64,000 nucleotides of DNA from Membranipora membranacea (GCA_914767715.1 OU612068.1:7688001-7752000); one strand, 5' to 3'. Counted from the stretch's first letter, positions 35,496 through 47,461 are shown. The notes: generated from the sequence alone by a model not told the origin. A program made the numbers and translations.

Positions 35496-35551
35496 GAAGA
35501 GACAAAGAACAGAAGATCGCTTTGTAACGATCTTCTGTTCTTTGTCTCTTC
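35496..35551. repeat. Perfect 24-bp inverted repeat with 8-base loop
   Basis: The arm GAAGAGACAAAGAACAGAAG then ATCG (35496-35519) is exactly reverse-complemented at 35528-35551. The duplicated locus near 62800 has a related single arm but no hairpin, so the inverted arm arose after the duplication. Confidence 0.9.
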
Positions 35552-35684
35552 AAGCTTCAAGCAGTCACAAGATGACAAAAGAAAGAAAAAGAATACATTT
35601 TTTGCCTACATAGAACCATCATAATATATTTTTTTGCTGTGTTTAAGAAATTCAATATAGCTTCAGTGGCAATATAATATCACC

Positions 35685-35936
35685 TTACAGCCTCTCATAC
35701 AAAGTCACAAGATTTAAACAATCAATAAGATCACTCAAGATATTCCAGAATAATGCCTTTCCAACACTTTTTGTTAACTGGTCACCAAATATAATACCAT
35801 TATGCACAATAAAAGTAATAATACCGCTTTTGTCACAACTTTCATCAATATGTTCTGCTAAGTTTACTCCAACAGATGAGCCAAAAACGTGATGAACATA
35901 CTCTGGTCTTGTGGCGGAGGTAACAGCAGAAAACAT
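35685..35936 (-). CDS. Hypothetical small open frame in the duplicated segment
   Basis: 84 codons from ATG at 35936 to TAA; open without ATG to about 35972. I recognise no family. Fragments visible: RPEYVHHVFGSSVG, AEHIDESCDKSG, GIIFGDQLTKSVG. The homologous stretch at 62955-63190 keeps AEHIDDGC and the distal part but has an early stop, so that copy is broken. Length alone is compatible with chance. If real, it needs an upstream exon or this internal ATG as start. Confidence 0.25.
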   Translation of the reverse strand: MFSAVTSATRPEYVHHVFGSSVGVNLAEHIDESCDKSGIITFIVHNGIIFGDQLTKSVGKALFWNILSDLIDCLNLVTLYERL

Positions 35937-36199
35937 AGTATTTACTGAACTCACAGCGCATGAGTATGCCGAATTCCTCCAATAGTACGTTCAAATAGGA
36001 CAAAAGCAAAATTGTAAATTAAAAAATGGATAAAAAATTATTATTGACCATTTCCATACAGCGGTGAGTTGTCTGTCCTTTTATATTGATATGATGAAAT
36101 AATTGAACCAATCATCATAGACTTCACTTAGCTGAATATGTCCAATCAGCAGTTGTTTAACAGTGAATCATTTGTTTAAAAAGAGCAGACCATTTACAG

Positions 36200-36304
36200 C
36201 AACCACCACAAAGAAAAAGTGGTGGCATGGGAATTTGTACTTGACTGGGATTCAACTTCTTATTGTATTGTCTTTTGGACTAGCTTCTATTATTGCAGTT
36301 GCAG
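36200..36304 (+). CDS. Candidate orphan exon with a membrane segment
   Basis: Between an acceptor (TTTACAG) and a donor (GTAACT) one frame encodes TTKKKWWHGNLYLTGIQLL followed by a hydrophobic run ending IIAVA. This would be a basic stop-transfer edge and one transmembrane helix. No start codon or partner exon was found. It could belong to the membrane-protein gene starting at 39063 or to another transcript. Confidence 0.3.
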
Positions 36305-36469
36305 GTAACTATGATATTTTTTTGGTGTGTATTTAGCTGTGTGTAGAGGTCAACGAGTTACTTTTTAACTACTCTGTCTGTTATCTGTAAACTTTCTAGA
36401 AAACCTCTTTAAACAAATAAATATAGTTTTTTATCAGAAGTAACTGTAGAGAAGAAAATGCACTTAGCG

Positions 36470-36720
36470 CAGGAGGTGGCTCAGTATGTCAGTTGAGTTG
36501 GTTTGAGGCCGGACCCTCAGCATGCAAGAGTTGAAGGTGGTGGGTTTGATTGAATCCCACTGCAGTCCATCAATGAACTAAGGGTTAGTTCATTGAGTCC
36601 ATCAACTACTGGGGTTCAGATGGCCCTCAGGTGTGCTGCTGCTCTAAGAACCCATCCGAATGCCTATTAGTTTTTGACTATTGACGGATGGTTGAAAAAT
36701 AGGCAGCTTGTTGCATAAAG
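36470..36720 (+). mobile_element. tRNA-derived SINE, copy 2
   Basis: Starts AGGAGGTGGCTCAG, with a diverged head (short insertion after the A box) and the body segments TACTGGGGTTCAGATGGCCC and CAGGTGTGCT shared with copies 1 and 3. Confidence 0.7.
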
Positions 36721-36799
36721 GGCATCAGTCAGCCTCAGGCCTTCAGGGGCTGGTTTGAATTAAAGATAAAGCTGTCCTTTAGCCGTGCCTTCGCAGCTA

Positions 36800-37090
36800 A
36801 ATTACACACTAATTTAACAGAAGCGAATGGGTTTGTAACAGAGGAGGATTGGTTGTAGACACCCATCATCAGGTCAACAAACCCATACGGATGACTGAGT
36901 GACAGCTGGTTACCTATATGGATCCACCAGATGCCACGCGGACAATTGCCGGTTGCGTAATGGGCATCCGGATGAGTTTGTGACTGTCAAACTCTGAGAT
37001 TGCTACAAGGTGAAATGGATGGCCAGTTAGCACTGACGGATGGGTATTTATCCTAAGCGGATAGCCCTCTTACGGAGATGATACTTTGCC
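36800..37090. repeat. Dispersed repeat, related to 58140-58440
   Basis: Shares with the 58-kb copy the ordered motifs AGCGGATGGGT/AGCGAATGGGT, CACCATCAGG/CCCATCATCAGG, ACAAAC then CATCCGGA/CATACGGA, and GGCCAGTTGGCA/GGCCAGTTAGCA. The copies are diverged. The class is unknown. A poly-G run follows near 37100. Confidence 0.4.
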
Positions 37091-39062
37091 AATGTTCATG
37101 GGGGGGGGGGGCTGGTTGATGCTGAATGTTCTATATTCCAAGAGGTTATGAAGTTATGCTGTGCTGGTGGAGGGGGATGGATAGGTTGTGACTAATCAAT
37201 TTTCACACTTTCGGTCAGTGCCATTCATCAACTATAATCTAAAATCTGACCAACCCCACATCAATGAACTAAATGTTTAGTTCATTGCCCATATCAAATA
37301 CTCACTAATCTTATAGATACCAAGGAATTTTCCACCTGAGGTGAGCTTTGCTAGCTTTATATTAGTGTATGCTGTGGGCCATATTCAAAGTATAAAACTA
37401 TAAGCGCTTGGTGTAGCTGTCCGCTAATCGTTTGTATCTATATATGGAAACATGAGATTGAGACAACAGTATACACTATTATATACCACCATAAGAGATT
37501 ATTTGGAATTTGCTCTGATCTGAATGTTGTTATAATAGCTTGAATCAGGGAGTTTGATAATGTCCAAAAACTCCCTGTTTGAATAACCATTCATAATATT
37601 TAATATGTTAAATATAATTTGTAAAATTCTTTAGGCATTGGTAATTATTGTAGTTGTCTGTTCAACATCAATGCGAGAACAACTCTGATAATGGATTTGT
37701 TGTTATTCATAAATTATTTGCAGACAAAGTCGCCCTGCTTAGTTGATTTATGTATCATGCCCGTAAAATAAGGGCAAATGTTGTGCAATATGGGAGAACA
37801 AAAAAAAAAAAGAAAAGAAGACAAATGGATCTTATGGAGGATTGGAAAATTGAAAATAAGATTGATGAATTAGTAATATAAATTTGCATATCATATAAAT
37901 AATATAGTCAGGATACTCTGCTGGTGGGATCCCACACTATGGATAGAAATTTTGCCAGAATCAAGGATGCTGTAGCACACAGAACGGAAATAGTTTATAT
38001 ATATAAATATGCATGTGTCTTTTTTGTGCTATTGTAGATAATGTGTATTCCTTAGCTGACAGGGAACAGGACTTCCGTTGCTAAAATGAGATAAGACCTC
38101 GGAATAAAACTGCTCAATCAGCATATAGATGGGACAGCAATCTTATCGCTAATAAAGATTAAAAGGACAACTCTATATAATCATTCATTGCAATCATTGC
38201 TGTCAATAGTCAAACACAGATTCCGTCAAAGACGTGGATATATATATAGGCCCACACCGCACTTCAAATATATCACATACCAGGATCTGATGGAGCTATT
38301 TTTTACATAATATATGTATCTTACCGATGAATGTTTTTCTGTCGTATGAGAACTTCAGGTATCGGGTCCCATCAACTCTTACTAAGATAAGTATTAAAGT
38401 GTCATTATTTATTAATATGGTTGTGAATACCGAAAGAAATCATCAGATCAGTACTTTTCTTTATCATATCATCAAAATATAAACAGAAGATGACCTGAAG
38501 GTTGGATGTGACAGCATTTATTTATTAAAACAGACAGACAGCATTCATCAGGTGAATGAAATTTGTGAAATGTCATTGTGCATGTTAGAACAGTGTGAAT
38601 ATGAAGCATAAATAACTTAAATTTGATTTGAGCCATTTCTGGTTCTGGTTTGATATGATATCCAGTTTCAGAAGATTTTCCATTTTTGATAAGTAAAAAT
38701 CTGTTTGGGTTCAGTTTAATTCACCTAGCCTGATGTGTATATGAGTACCGATATTAAACTTTTGTGCTTTCACTATCTGGTGCTGGAATTTGATGTCTGG
38801 ATAAATCTGTTTGTGATTGAAGGTTTGCTCTCCTCAAGTAAAGGAAGCAAGCTCCACAATCGAGGTTCTACATGATAGCTGATTTTTATCATGAGGACTG
38901 TAACTAATGGCCAATAATCATTGTGAATGTCACACATACCGTGACCTCAAATCTCGTAGTGGAGCGATTGTTGTTAATGGCTGAGATCTTTGTGCTGTCT
39001 GCCGGCTGTAGCTCAACTCACTAATGAAAAAGCCATTATTGCAACAGTTGATTTCATAAAAA

Positions 39063-42000
39063 ATGGTTACCTTAATAATGGATAATGTGTTAGAACTTGT
39101 TATATTTACCGCATCAGTAGTACTTTTTGCAGTACTCATATATCTATATTATTCTAAGCTACGAGAAGCTAGAAATGTAAGTAATTGATTTTTCTTCTCT
39201 TGTTTCTGATTTAAAGGCTCAGTAAATTTTTAATGATCCTCTTGTTGAGACACAGCAGATCATTTACCTACCAGTCACAAGAAAGTGTCAATGTCAATGT
39301 CACTGTCATCCATGCTTTAGTTTAAACGCTCACTCTGTCTCAGGGATAACTGCCTCTGTGTCTTTAGGTAGAAAGTTTTCTGTTTATGGTGAAAGAAAAC
39401 TACCATAATGATAATAGCGTCAACAACTAATATGAATTATGATTAATGTATAATGATTGCTATATTATGAAATTGTATTTCTTGATAACGAAATGTCACT
39501 GAGGCTATTTTCTATTGCAACTAACCCAGGCCCACTCCTGTACAGAATGTTGTGTCACTTTTGTAGCCCTGTCCAAAGCTCAGATATATGGTAATTAAAT
39601 CGTAAAATAAGTCTGAATTCTTCTTTCAGGAATTAAAAGGAACTACAGCTGAATCAACCTTCCCTGCTGTAATTGATAAATACTACGAAGAATTAACTCT
39701 AAAGACAACCTTTGTAAGTCCATCAGTAACTTCAGTTCATAGTATCTTTGTCTGTCCCAGATTAACCCATCAACCAATTCATTACAAAATATACTCTGGG
39801 AGAGATTGTTTGACGGTTCTGTAGCCTTATATTGTATTTGTGTGTAGTTTCCCATGCCCTCTGTTAGCAGTATATGAGCATGAAGGCTGCAGTAATAAAC
39901 ATAAAATACATTTGATGCAGTCTCAGGCCTGAGCTCTTTTCTACTGCAACTTACCCAGGGGGGGTCTTTCAATTATAAACAGCCAAAATCGCAATCGGTC
40001 GCTCACTCAGGTAGTAAGCGATGCCTGCTAAACTCTAGCTTTCAAATCGCTCAATAATTGATGGGTCTATATACATTCTGAGGGAGCGAATCGGGAGCGA
40101 TTTTGTAAAATTCCAGAGTCCAAGTGAGTGATAATTTTGAGCTATGTGATAGTGATAACCTGCTTTCGTAAAGCATAGCTCTTTCTACATGAAAGGCCCC
40201 CACCCCCAGGATCCACTCATGTACAGAATGTTGTGTAACTTCTGTAGCCCTTCCCTGAGCTCAGATATAAGGATTTTATGTTAATTTAAGTCCATCGAAT
40301 TCTACTTCCAGGAGACTACACCAACCGAGACTACCCAATGTGCAGGAGACTCTTCTCCTTATACAACCACTGTAATTTAATGAACTTTCAATACAATAGA
40401 AGTTGTTTCTTTATCCGCTGTGATCTGAAGATTCTTAGAACTCTTAGATTTATTGATGACTGCGGCCATTTTTCCAACTGATTATACAAATAGATCTAGA
40501 CTAGGAACTCCCTCCACGCCAGATTAGGCCAACAACAATTTTTTATGAATATTTGTTGTAAATGCTACTCTGATATTCAATAGCTAATAATGCCTCAATA
40601 AATTGTAGAACACATCGAGATACTCCCAAGCTGTTGTGCCTATTGTGAATGGTGTAAGTATATCATCATATATTACCTAGCTATAGGCTCATCTGTGAGG
40701 ATTGGAAAATGTATGACTATTGTGCTCTGGGAGAGATTGTTTGACGGTTTTGTAGCCTTTTGTATTTAAGCTCAGTTTTCCGCCTTCTGGTACCAGGATA
40801 TGAACGTGAAGACCTAAAAAATCAAAGGCAGCCACAGACTGTACCTATTATTTTGGTAGAAAACCTTACTGTTTATAGTGAAATAATACCACCATAATTG
40901 TGTCAAGAACTCCATAAAATATAAATTATGTTTAATAAATTATAATGATCTATGTTTCTGGATAATGAAATGTCTCAAAGCTCTTTCCTATTTCAAATAA
41001 CCCAGGCCCATTCATGTACAAAATTTTCTGCAGCTTCTGTAGCCCTATACCGAGCTCAGATAAATGGTGCTTAGATTGTCTTATAAATCTGTATTCTACT
41101 TTCAGGAGAATGCTGGAATGATGGATAATGGACGGGCTATCGAGTTGTGCATGACGACAAGAACTGTGAGTCCATTCATGACCTTAATATGATACAATTT
41201 GTTTCTTTGTAATATAAGCTGTGATCTATAGATTCTGACAACTCATAGATTTAGTGATGACTGTAGCTTTAGATCTAGTGTAGGATCTCTCTCGATACCA
41301 GATTAGGCCAGCGACCACTTCATATATTAATATACTTCCTCATAATCGGTTGGTCTGTTTAACCAGCAAGCTTGAAAACTTAACTAAGCACAGCCTCTCC
41401 AAGTAAAAGCCTACACCAACTTTCATTTTCCAGTGCGAGGGTATAACCTAGATATGAGGAGTGACTCTAAACTAATAGGAATGCGTTCGACTGTCAGTGT
41501 CCCATTAGTTACATTATAGAAAATACCACCTTTAATACTTACATTTTGTACCAAAGATATGAAAACTAAAAAAACTCATAAACCCACTCATGACCCATTT
41601 CTGCCATGCCATATTTTGCTCGGGTACATTGAAAACTCATCATGTGAATCTATTACGATCATTATGACATAACTGGTTGTTTTACAGATGCATGGTATGA
41701 GTGTTTGTATTTTGTATGTTGTTAATGACATACAAGCAGAGGTTTGTGCTCTGATAAGGTGAGTTTATCAAATATAAATATACCAAATTTGACCCAAGAC
41801 TATTCTGCTTACGTTCCCTCCTCCCAAAATAAAACATCACCATTTGGCTTTTGTCGAGTGAGGCGGTCGTTCAATAAAGCACATGTCATTGCAAGAGTTG
41901 CTGATGTATCAATGAAATTACAATTAGTGTTTCAGCACCCTATATTAGGCGTATTGGAAATGCCTTCAGAAAATTTAAACAATTCACTGATATACACTAC

Positions 42001-44964
42001 ATGGGTGAGGGGAACATATCTGACCATGAACAAGCGTATGGCTTTTTCTGTATGGTTGTTGGACCGCATTTCTCATCTTTGATTGGTCCATAAGTGCAGA
42101 ATCAATAATGGCTGACTCTTGTACATTTTTGACAATACGCTTGCCTGTGTTTTTGGAGGTTTTTATTGGGACGTCACTCAATGCACATCATAAAAGCATC
42201 CAGATTTTAAACTTCATTTAGATCCTGACACAAAGTTTTATACTGATGGCGTATCTCCACAAAAAGCCATGCTATGTATTTTACCACTAGTCCATGAATT
42301 CATATCAACGTACCAAATGCTAAAATGCATAAAACTATTTCTGGGCCTCATGCTACTACCACTAACACCATGAAGGAGTAGGAGGTGGCTCAGTGGTTAG
42401 AGCGCCGGTCCTTCAGCATGCAAGTGTTGAAGGTCGTGGGTTTGAATCTCACTGCAGTCCACTGGCTACTGGGAGTTGTTGGACCCCCAGATGTGCTCCG
42501 ACCTGCCTACAAACTGAGAGCAAATTGGCGTAGACATCGCAGCCTCGCCCTTAAGGCAACTAAATTTCGCACACACTATTTCGCCACCAAGATGAGAGTG
42601 ACTTACCCTTTCGATTTTAACCAACGTTTTAACCAACATGTTCAATAGTGCTTAAAATTTGATACCCTCTAACACAAACTTTCTGTTGATATTTTTAGAT
42701 TATTTCACGCAATTTGCCCGACCGGATCACCTTCCTCATTAGTCGAGACATTGGTTCAAATCAGCCTTCTTTTATCTGCAGACAACAGCAGCATTATAAG
42801 CGTATGTATCTTATTTATGTCCGTAAGTGATGTTTTGACCTTAAAAATCCAGCCCTCGTCTATTGTTTGACGTAGAATGGTGTGTGCTTGGACAACTATT
42901 CTACAAGATCAAACTCTCCCTCCCCCCGCCATACAGACCCCCCCTGGCCTAATGACCCGCTGGCCACATTACTCGTTCAGCTAAGGTATAATCAGTACCG
43001 ATGATACAAATCTTAGATCATATATATATATATATATAATATATATACCTAATATGTTATTTATTATTATCATATATTTACAGCGAGAGCGCTTGAGAAG
43101 CCTTTTATATTTCTTATCAAACAACAGAGAACTGATTGAGAAGTAAGTCTTATCAGATAAATAATAATTTCAGAATAATCCAACAAATATCAGTAATACC
43201 TAGGATTACGACTTTTTAATGGGGTCTCATGCTCTTACCACTAGGAATAAGATCTGTAGCTTTTAAAGTCTGATATCCTTCTGAATATTTATCTCGCTGG
43301 TTTTTTTTCTATACAGTATAATACTAGAACTACCTACATCTGATGACAGCGAGACAGAAAGCATATCAGGCATCTCTATTGATGAGGTAAGCTGGAAAGA
43401 TCCCTTCTCGGCCTATTGACTATGATCAAAGTGTCACTGCCAATGGCCGATTAGTGCCAGTTCAGTTTTGGCAGCTCGCTGCACACCCATGATTAGGAGG
43501 TCTTTTATGGCCTCACCTCTAGGATGCATTCTAGATTTCTAGGATGTATCACATTCTCAGTATGAGGATTTAGGACACCTTGCGTCCCTCTTTAGGGGCA
43601 GCCCAATCTTCTGTTTCTTACTAAACAGCAAGCTGGAAAGAGTCTCGAGTACATATCGCAGTAAAATCATTTATACATGAATGTTACTCAAAATCTTAAA
43701 AAATACACATTCACCATTCTGCACATGCTCAGCTCTGAGCATGAGCTGATCTCTGCAAAATTGAGTCTCGGAATTCCGAAGCCATCTGATTGGCTACCTG
43801 CTCTGGTGACATACTCCCCAAAGCGTGTGGATTTGTTATTAATAGTTATCCTCTCTTGTCATTATTAGCTGATTTTGATTGACAGTTTATGCAGGGGATA
43901 TCCCATTTCCCCTTTCCAAAGTTGCAATCAGAACCCAAACTAAACTCATTGTTCTTGCACATGCGCAAATTCAAGTCACGCATGATGCATACTTAGCCTT
44001 ACGACACCTACTTTGTGGTAATGATAACCTAGTTTATCGGTGATCTACATGCCCAGTCAGATCACGAGAGTCAGTATGCACATTCACTGATCTGTTCAAT
44101 CTGATGATTAGCCCTGCAGTTATGACTATGAGGCAAAGACTTCTGCTGTACTGCAGGGTGCATTTAAATGTGGGTGTGATTATAGATCAAGAGTTGTTCC
44201 CACTTGTTAGATGAGAAGAAAAGCTTTATTATCGTTATTGTTGCTCGCTAATTATGTGTGATCTTTTCTAATCTCTAAATTTCTTTTCTCATTTACAGAT
44301 ATCGTATTCAACTGAGTCTGTCTCTTCATACATTGAGGAGTGAGTTGACTATTATCAGTTTAATTATAATGTGTACAGTGAATTTACTGATAGGAGAATC
44401 GATGAAAGCAGGGCTGATGAGCAATCAATTCACCATGAGTTTTTTTAGTGTTGGAGAGCGCTGTTTGTTACTAATTACATTATATTACTTTTATCCATGG
44501 AGCTTTCCACCAGAGCCTACACCCAAATAATCTTCATTGTGTCTAATTTATATTTTAGGGCAGAGCCAATTCAGCGGAGGCAAGGCAGGAGGGGAGTACT
44601 TGGCCGTCTCCACAGAGCTGGCAAACGCGTCAGACAGGCAGCCAGGTATTTATCTTGATGAAAGCTTGGTGTGATTGTGTTTGAGCTGTGCAATAAATTA
44701 TTTGAACATCTTTACTTCAGAGTAATTATCAGCAGATCGGTTGTCAGCAGACTGAATATCCGGCAGACCGAATGTCGGCTGGTTATTCTGTAGTTTGATA
44801 CTAACCTAATATTCCTAGTCCTATTCTTAATATTCCAGCGTGATAGGCTACGTTAATTTATTAATAAATTTTTGCGGACAAAGTATTTAACCTTATTTTA
44901 TAGAAACGTGCTCAGAACGGCCAGGAGCTGCCGCTGCAGCAGTAATAAAGTACATCCTCTCTAA
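39063..44964 (+). CDS. Unrecognised single-pass membrane protein with small duplicated exons
   Basis: Twelve exons join in frame to 284 residues: 39063-39176, 39630-39713, 40312-40371, 40609-40653, 41106-41165, 41688-41758, 42699-42801, 43084-43142, 43317-43386, 44299-44339, 44559-44645 and 44904-44964. The amino end (residues 8-31) is a hydrophobic segment, ELVIFTASVVLFAVLIYLYY, followed by KLREAR, consistent with a membrane anchor. Exons 2-5 are all phase 0 and multiples of three, Thr- and Ser-rich, and could be skipped or swapped. Then come a leucine-rich stretch, an acidic stretch TSDDSETESISGISIDE and a strongly basic tail (RRQGRRGVLGRLHRAGKR). An in-frame TAA lies just before the start ATG. 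I do not recognise the family. Exon calls rest on splice sites and unbroken phase; no similarity supports them. Confidence 0.6.
39362..41340. repeat. Tandem intron-exon duplication inside the membrane-protein gene
   Basis: The 60 bases before exon 2 (39528 on), exon 3 (about 40211 on) and exon 5 (about 41008 on) are about 80-87% identical by eye, sharing TGTAGCCCT and GCTCAGATA motifs. The sequences downstream of exons 3 and 5 also match (GCTGTGATCT, GATGACTG, CCAGATTAGGCCA), as do 39362-39530 with 40853-41008 and 39775-39890 with 40718-40810. The exons themselves are far more diverged. Confidence 0.8.
39960..40204. mobile_element. 245-bp MITE with 6-bp target duplication
   Basis: Starts GGGGGTCTTTCA and ends TGAAAGGCCCCCACC, imperfect terminal inverted repeats. 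Flanked by CCCAGG at 39954-39959 and 40205-40210. The paralogous introns near 39525 and 41005 read straight through this site (ACCCAGGCCCA), giving the empty site. A degenerate relative lies at 14052-14316. Confidence 0.75.
42375..42650 (+). mobile_element. tRNA-derived SINE, copy 3
   Basis: Starts GGAGTAGGAGGTGGCTCAGT with A box (GGCTCAGTGGTTAGAGCG) and B box-like GGTTTGAATCTC, then the body GTGCTCCGACCTGCCTAC and AAGGCAACTAA shared with copy 1. It ends in repeated TTTTAACCAA. It lies in an intron of the membrane-protein gene. Confidence 0.85.
43019..43049. repeat. TA microsatellite
   Basis: A run of TA dinucleotides in an intron. Confidence 0.9.
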
Positions 44965-46050
44965 AGAACCTCATCATAATTCTTATTCAATCCTAATTCA
45001 TAAATCATAACTTGTAAATTATACCACTTATAACACTTTAAGAGAGAGGGGGAGAGGGAGGTGGGATGGGCGGAAGTGGAGCTCAATAGCTCAATTTATA
45101 ATAACCCGACAGTCTGTGTAAATTAACTTTTAAATTAACTTTCAAATCTCATTGACTAGGTAATTGAATTAAATTCAGTATATTAATATTTTTGACAGCC
45201 TTTTACAGAATCATATTTATCCTTCCTTATAAATGAAACCGGAGTTAAACATCCAATACTATGTAATGCATAGATTGGCTGTGAGGACAAAGACAAAACT
45301 CTGGTGAGGAATCAAGCAGTATTGTGGTTACCAGTATTCTGTTAGTCCCAATACCAAAATGCTTTTCAGCACAATTTCCATAACCATTTCCTTTGAGTGG
45401 TTTATAATTGACGAATCTACACGCTATTACACATCCCAACACTGTCCAAGTTGCCTGTATTTCTGTTAGTGATGTGAGACAAGTCCCATCCAGTCTCAAC
45501 CTTATGAAAGGCTGTTCATAGAGGCCAAAACTCAAAATTCAATTCACACGATAAACATGCTAGCAGTAAATGCGTCGAATTTATGAATATTTTGAAGCGA
45601 TGTAAGTGCTGCCATCCAATAGATATGAAGACCGACTAAAGCGAATAAAATCAAAGCTATCAGGTCACTTTGACAACGCTGACCAACTACAGCTTCCTAC
45701 CTTTTTTTCAAGATTAAGAACATTGACAGCGAATGAATAATTGATACCTAACAATCTCTCATGACCTAAAAATATCTAAGAGCTCATGCCACCTAGCCCT
45801 TTTATAAACCTATGATTTGATGAAACGTTAAACAATGATAAACTGTAGAGGCAGATAGTACTCCAATTTAACTGTTTATTTGCTCGAAATCTTTCAACTA
45901 TGTCAGGTACCAACCTATATATTATAGCTTCTGTCACCAAACATGCCGAGCAGGGCCTCGTCTCACTTAGTACGCTCACCATTGCCACAAATAAACAAAT
46001 AAATTCCAGCTTAGTACGATCCCCTCAGAGTACTCAGTAGATTATGTAAC
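44965..46050. other. Gap between the membrane-protein gene and the LTR elements
   Basis: No supported gene. A 96-codon minus-strand open stretch (45245-45535) lacks an ATG and a recognisable family. An AATAAA overlapping the end of the preceding gene (44944-44949) may be its poly-A signal. Confidence 0.35.
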
Positions 46051-46370
46051 TTAGCTCTGGCTGTCTTGCATTGAAATAACTGAGTTACACCTAACTCCAT
46101 CACTGTCCTTGTATCTCAACCCTGCACCAATCACAGCTATTTCAAAATGTTTGATGAACTTCCTCCAACATTCCAACTCAGCACCATTCTCCATGTTAAA
46201 CACTGGAGTCCTAACACTCCTTCCAAATTTATTGTCCATGTTTGACATGTGATCAATGCAGGTTATTGATTCAAAGACCTCAATATTCCTCTCTCTCTCA
46301 AATATAGCCTCTTCTGCAACCTGATAGATCAAAACCTTCACTAATACTCTCTAGTTTACTTCTAACACCA
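46051..46370 (-). mobile_element. Gag-leader fragment of a third gypsy-type element
   Basis: Contains the same gag amino-terminal frame (motifs VFNMENGAELECWRKF and AVIGAGLRYKDSDG) and primer-binding site as the element to its right, directly abutting the LTR at 46371. It is cut off at its left end. It shares that LTR with the neighbour, as expected from LTR-LTR recombination between tandem copies. Confidence 0.75.
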
Positions 46371-46656
46371 TGTAGTGTATTCAAACTTACATGAGATATG
46401 CTAGGGTTTCAAGTATTGGGGCAGCTTCTTTCAGTTATCTCATTCTCATGTCCTCTCTAAGACAGCGTGCTTATTAATGCCTCCTTCCTGCCCATTCCCG
46501 GATGTAGCCCGAGTTCTTATGCAGCACTCTTATCTGTCCTTCCTTGTTTACAACCTGCAGTCTATTTTACCTTGCACTACATCCTCCTCTCTTTCTATAT
46601 TGTTATTAATAGTCCTTGTTGTAGTAATATAATTGATACCAAAGTCCCGGTAGTAG

Positions 46657-46692
<36 letters not shown>

Positions 46693-46988
46693 TATAAGTG
46701 TTCCTGTCTAATATCCCTTAGACCTTGATTCTAGTATTCTTCTTACCCTTTATCCTTCCTGGCTAATACTACACACTCTTTTATCCTTCCTGGCTAATAC
46801 TACACACTCTTTTATCCATCCTGGCTAATACTACGCACTCTTTTATCCTTCCTGGCTAATACTACGCACTCTTTTATCCTTCCTGGCTAATACTACTCAC
46901 TCTCTCCCAGGTCCTTAACTGACCTGTTCCCTTCCTGTCTATTCCCTTTCTGTCTAATAAATACTCCTGCTATTCCTCCCACTCAACA
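46371..46988 (-). mobile_element. LTR of Ty3/gypsy-type element (about 618 bp)
   Basis: In the coding orientation it starts TGTTGAGTGGG and ends ACACTACA (TG..CA). It contains a TA microsatellite (46660-46690) and about five 31-bp tandem repeats (46749-46915). It is the 3' LTR of the right-hand element and the 5' LTR of the left-hand fragment. Confidence 0.85.
46749..46915. repeat. 31-bp tandem repeats inside the LTR
   Basis: About five copies of a unit containing TTATCCTTCCTGGCTAATAC then TAC(A/G)CACTC. The second LTR at 53782 has about four diverged copies (54130-54255). Confidence 0.85.
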
Positions 46989-47461
46989 CAAATGATTCTA
47001 GTACCACAAAAAGTCATGGTTTTTGACCTTCTTAGAATTTCTTGTACTTGGTGGCCTAGGGGCACTTGTCTGGATGTTTCATCCTATCTCAATTCTCCCT
47101 TGATCTCGGTTGTCGTCCTTATCTGCTGGTCTCTCATCATCCCCTTCTATGTCATCCTTCGGCAATAATCTTAAGTGTTTCCTAGTCCTTCTCACAAGTC
47201 TTTTGTCCGTCTTAATCCAGCAACTATCGGGCTCTTCGGCCTTGTAATCCACAATGCCTCTTTTTCCCTTGTCTGCCTGACTAATTTTAACCCATACTGT
47301 CTGACCCTCTTGTAAATCTGAGAAGTCTGAAGCTCTCCTCGATTTGTCAAAGATCTTCTGTCTCTCCTTGAATGTGGTGTCTTGTTTTCTAAAGCACTCA
47401 GTATCACACGCCTTTTGATGCTGGGTTGGTTATTCGTTCCGCATTCTCCTGCCTAATAGTA

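Noticed and set aside
45245-45535. 96-codon minus-strand open stretch
   Set aside because: No ATG, no recognisable domain; stretches of this length are expected by chance in 64 kb of AT-rich DNA.
46749-46915. Regular 31-bp repeats resembling a CRISPR array
   Set aside because: Uniform tandem repeats without spacers, inside a eukaryotic LTR.
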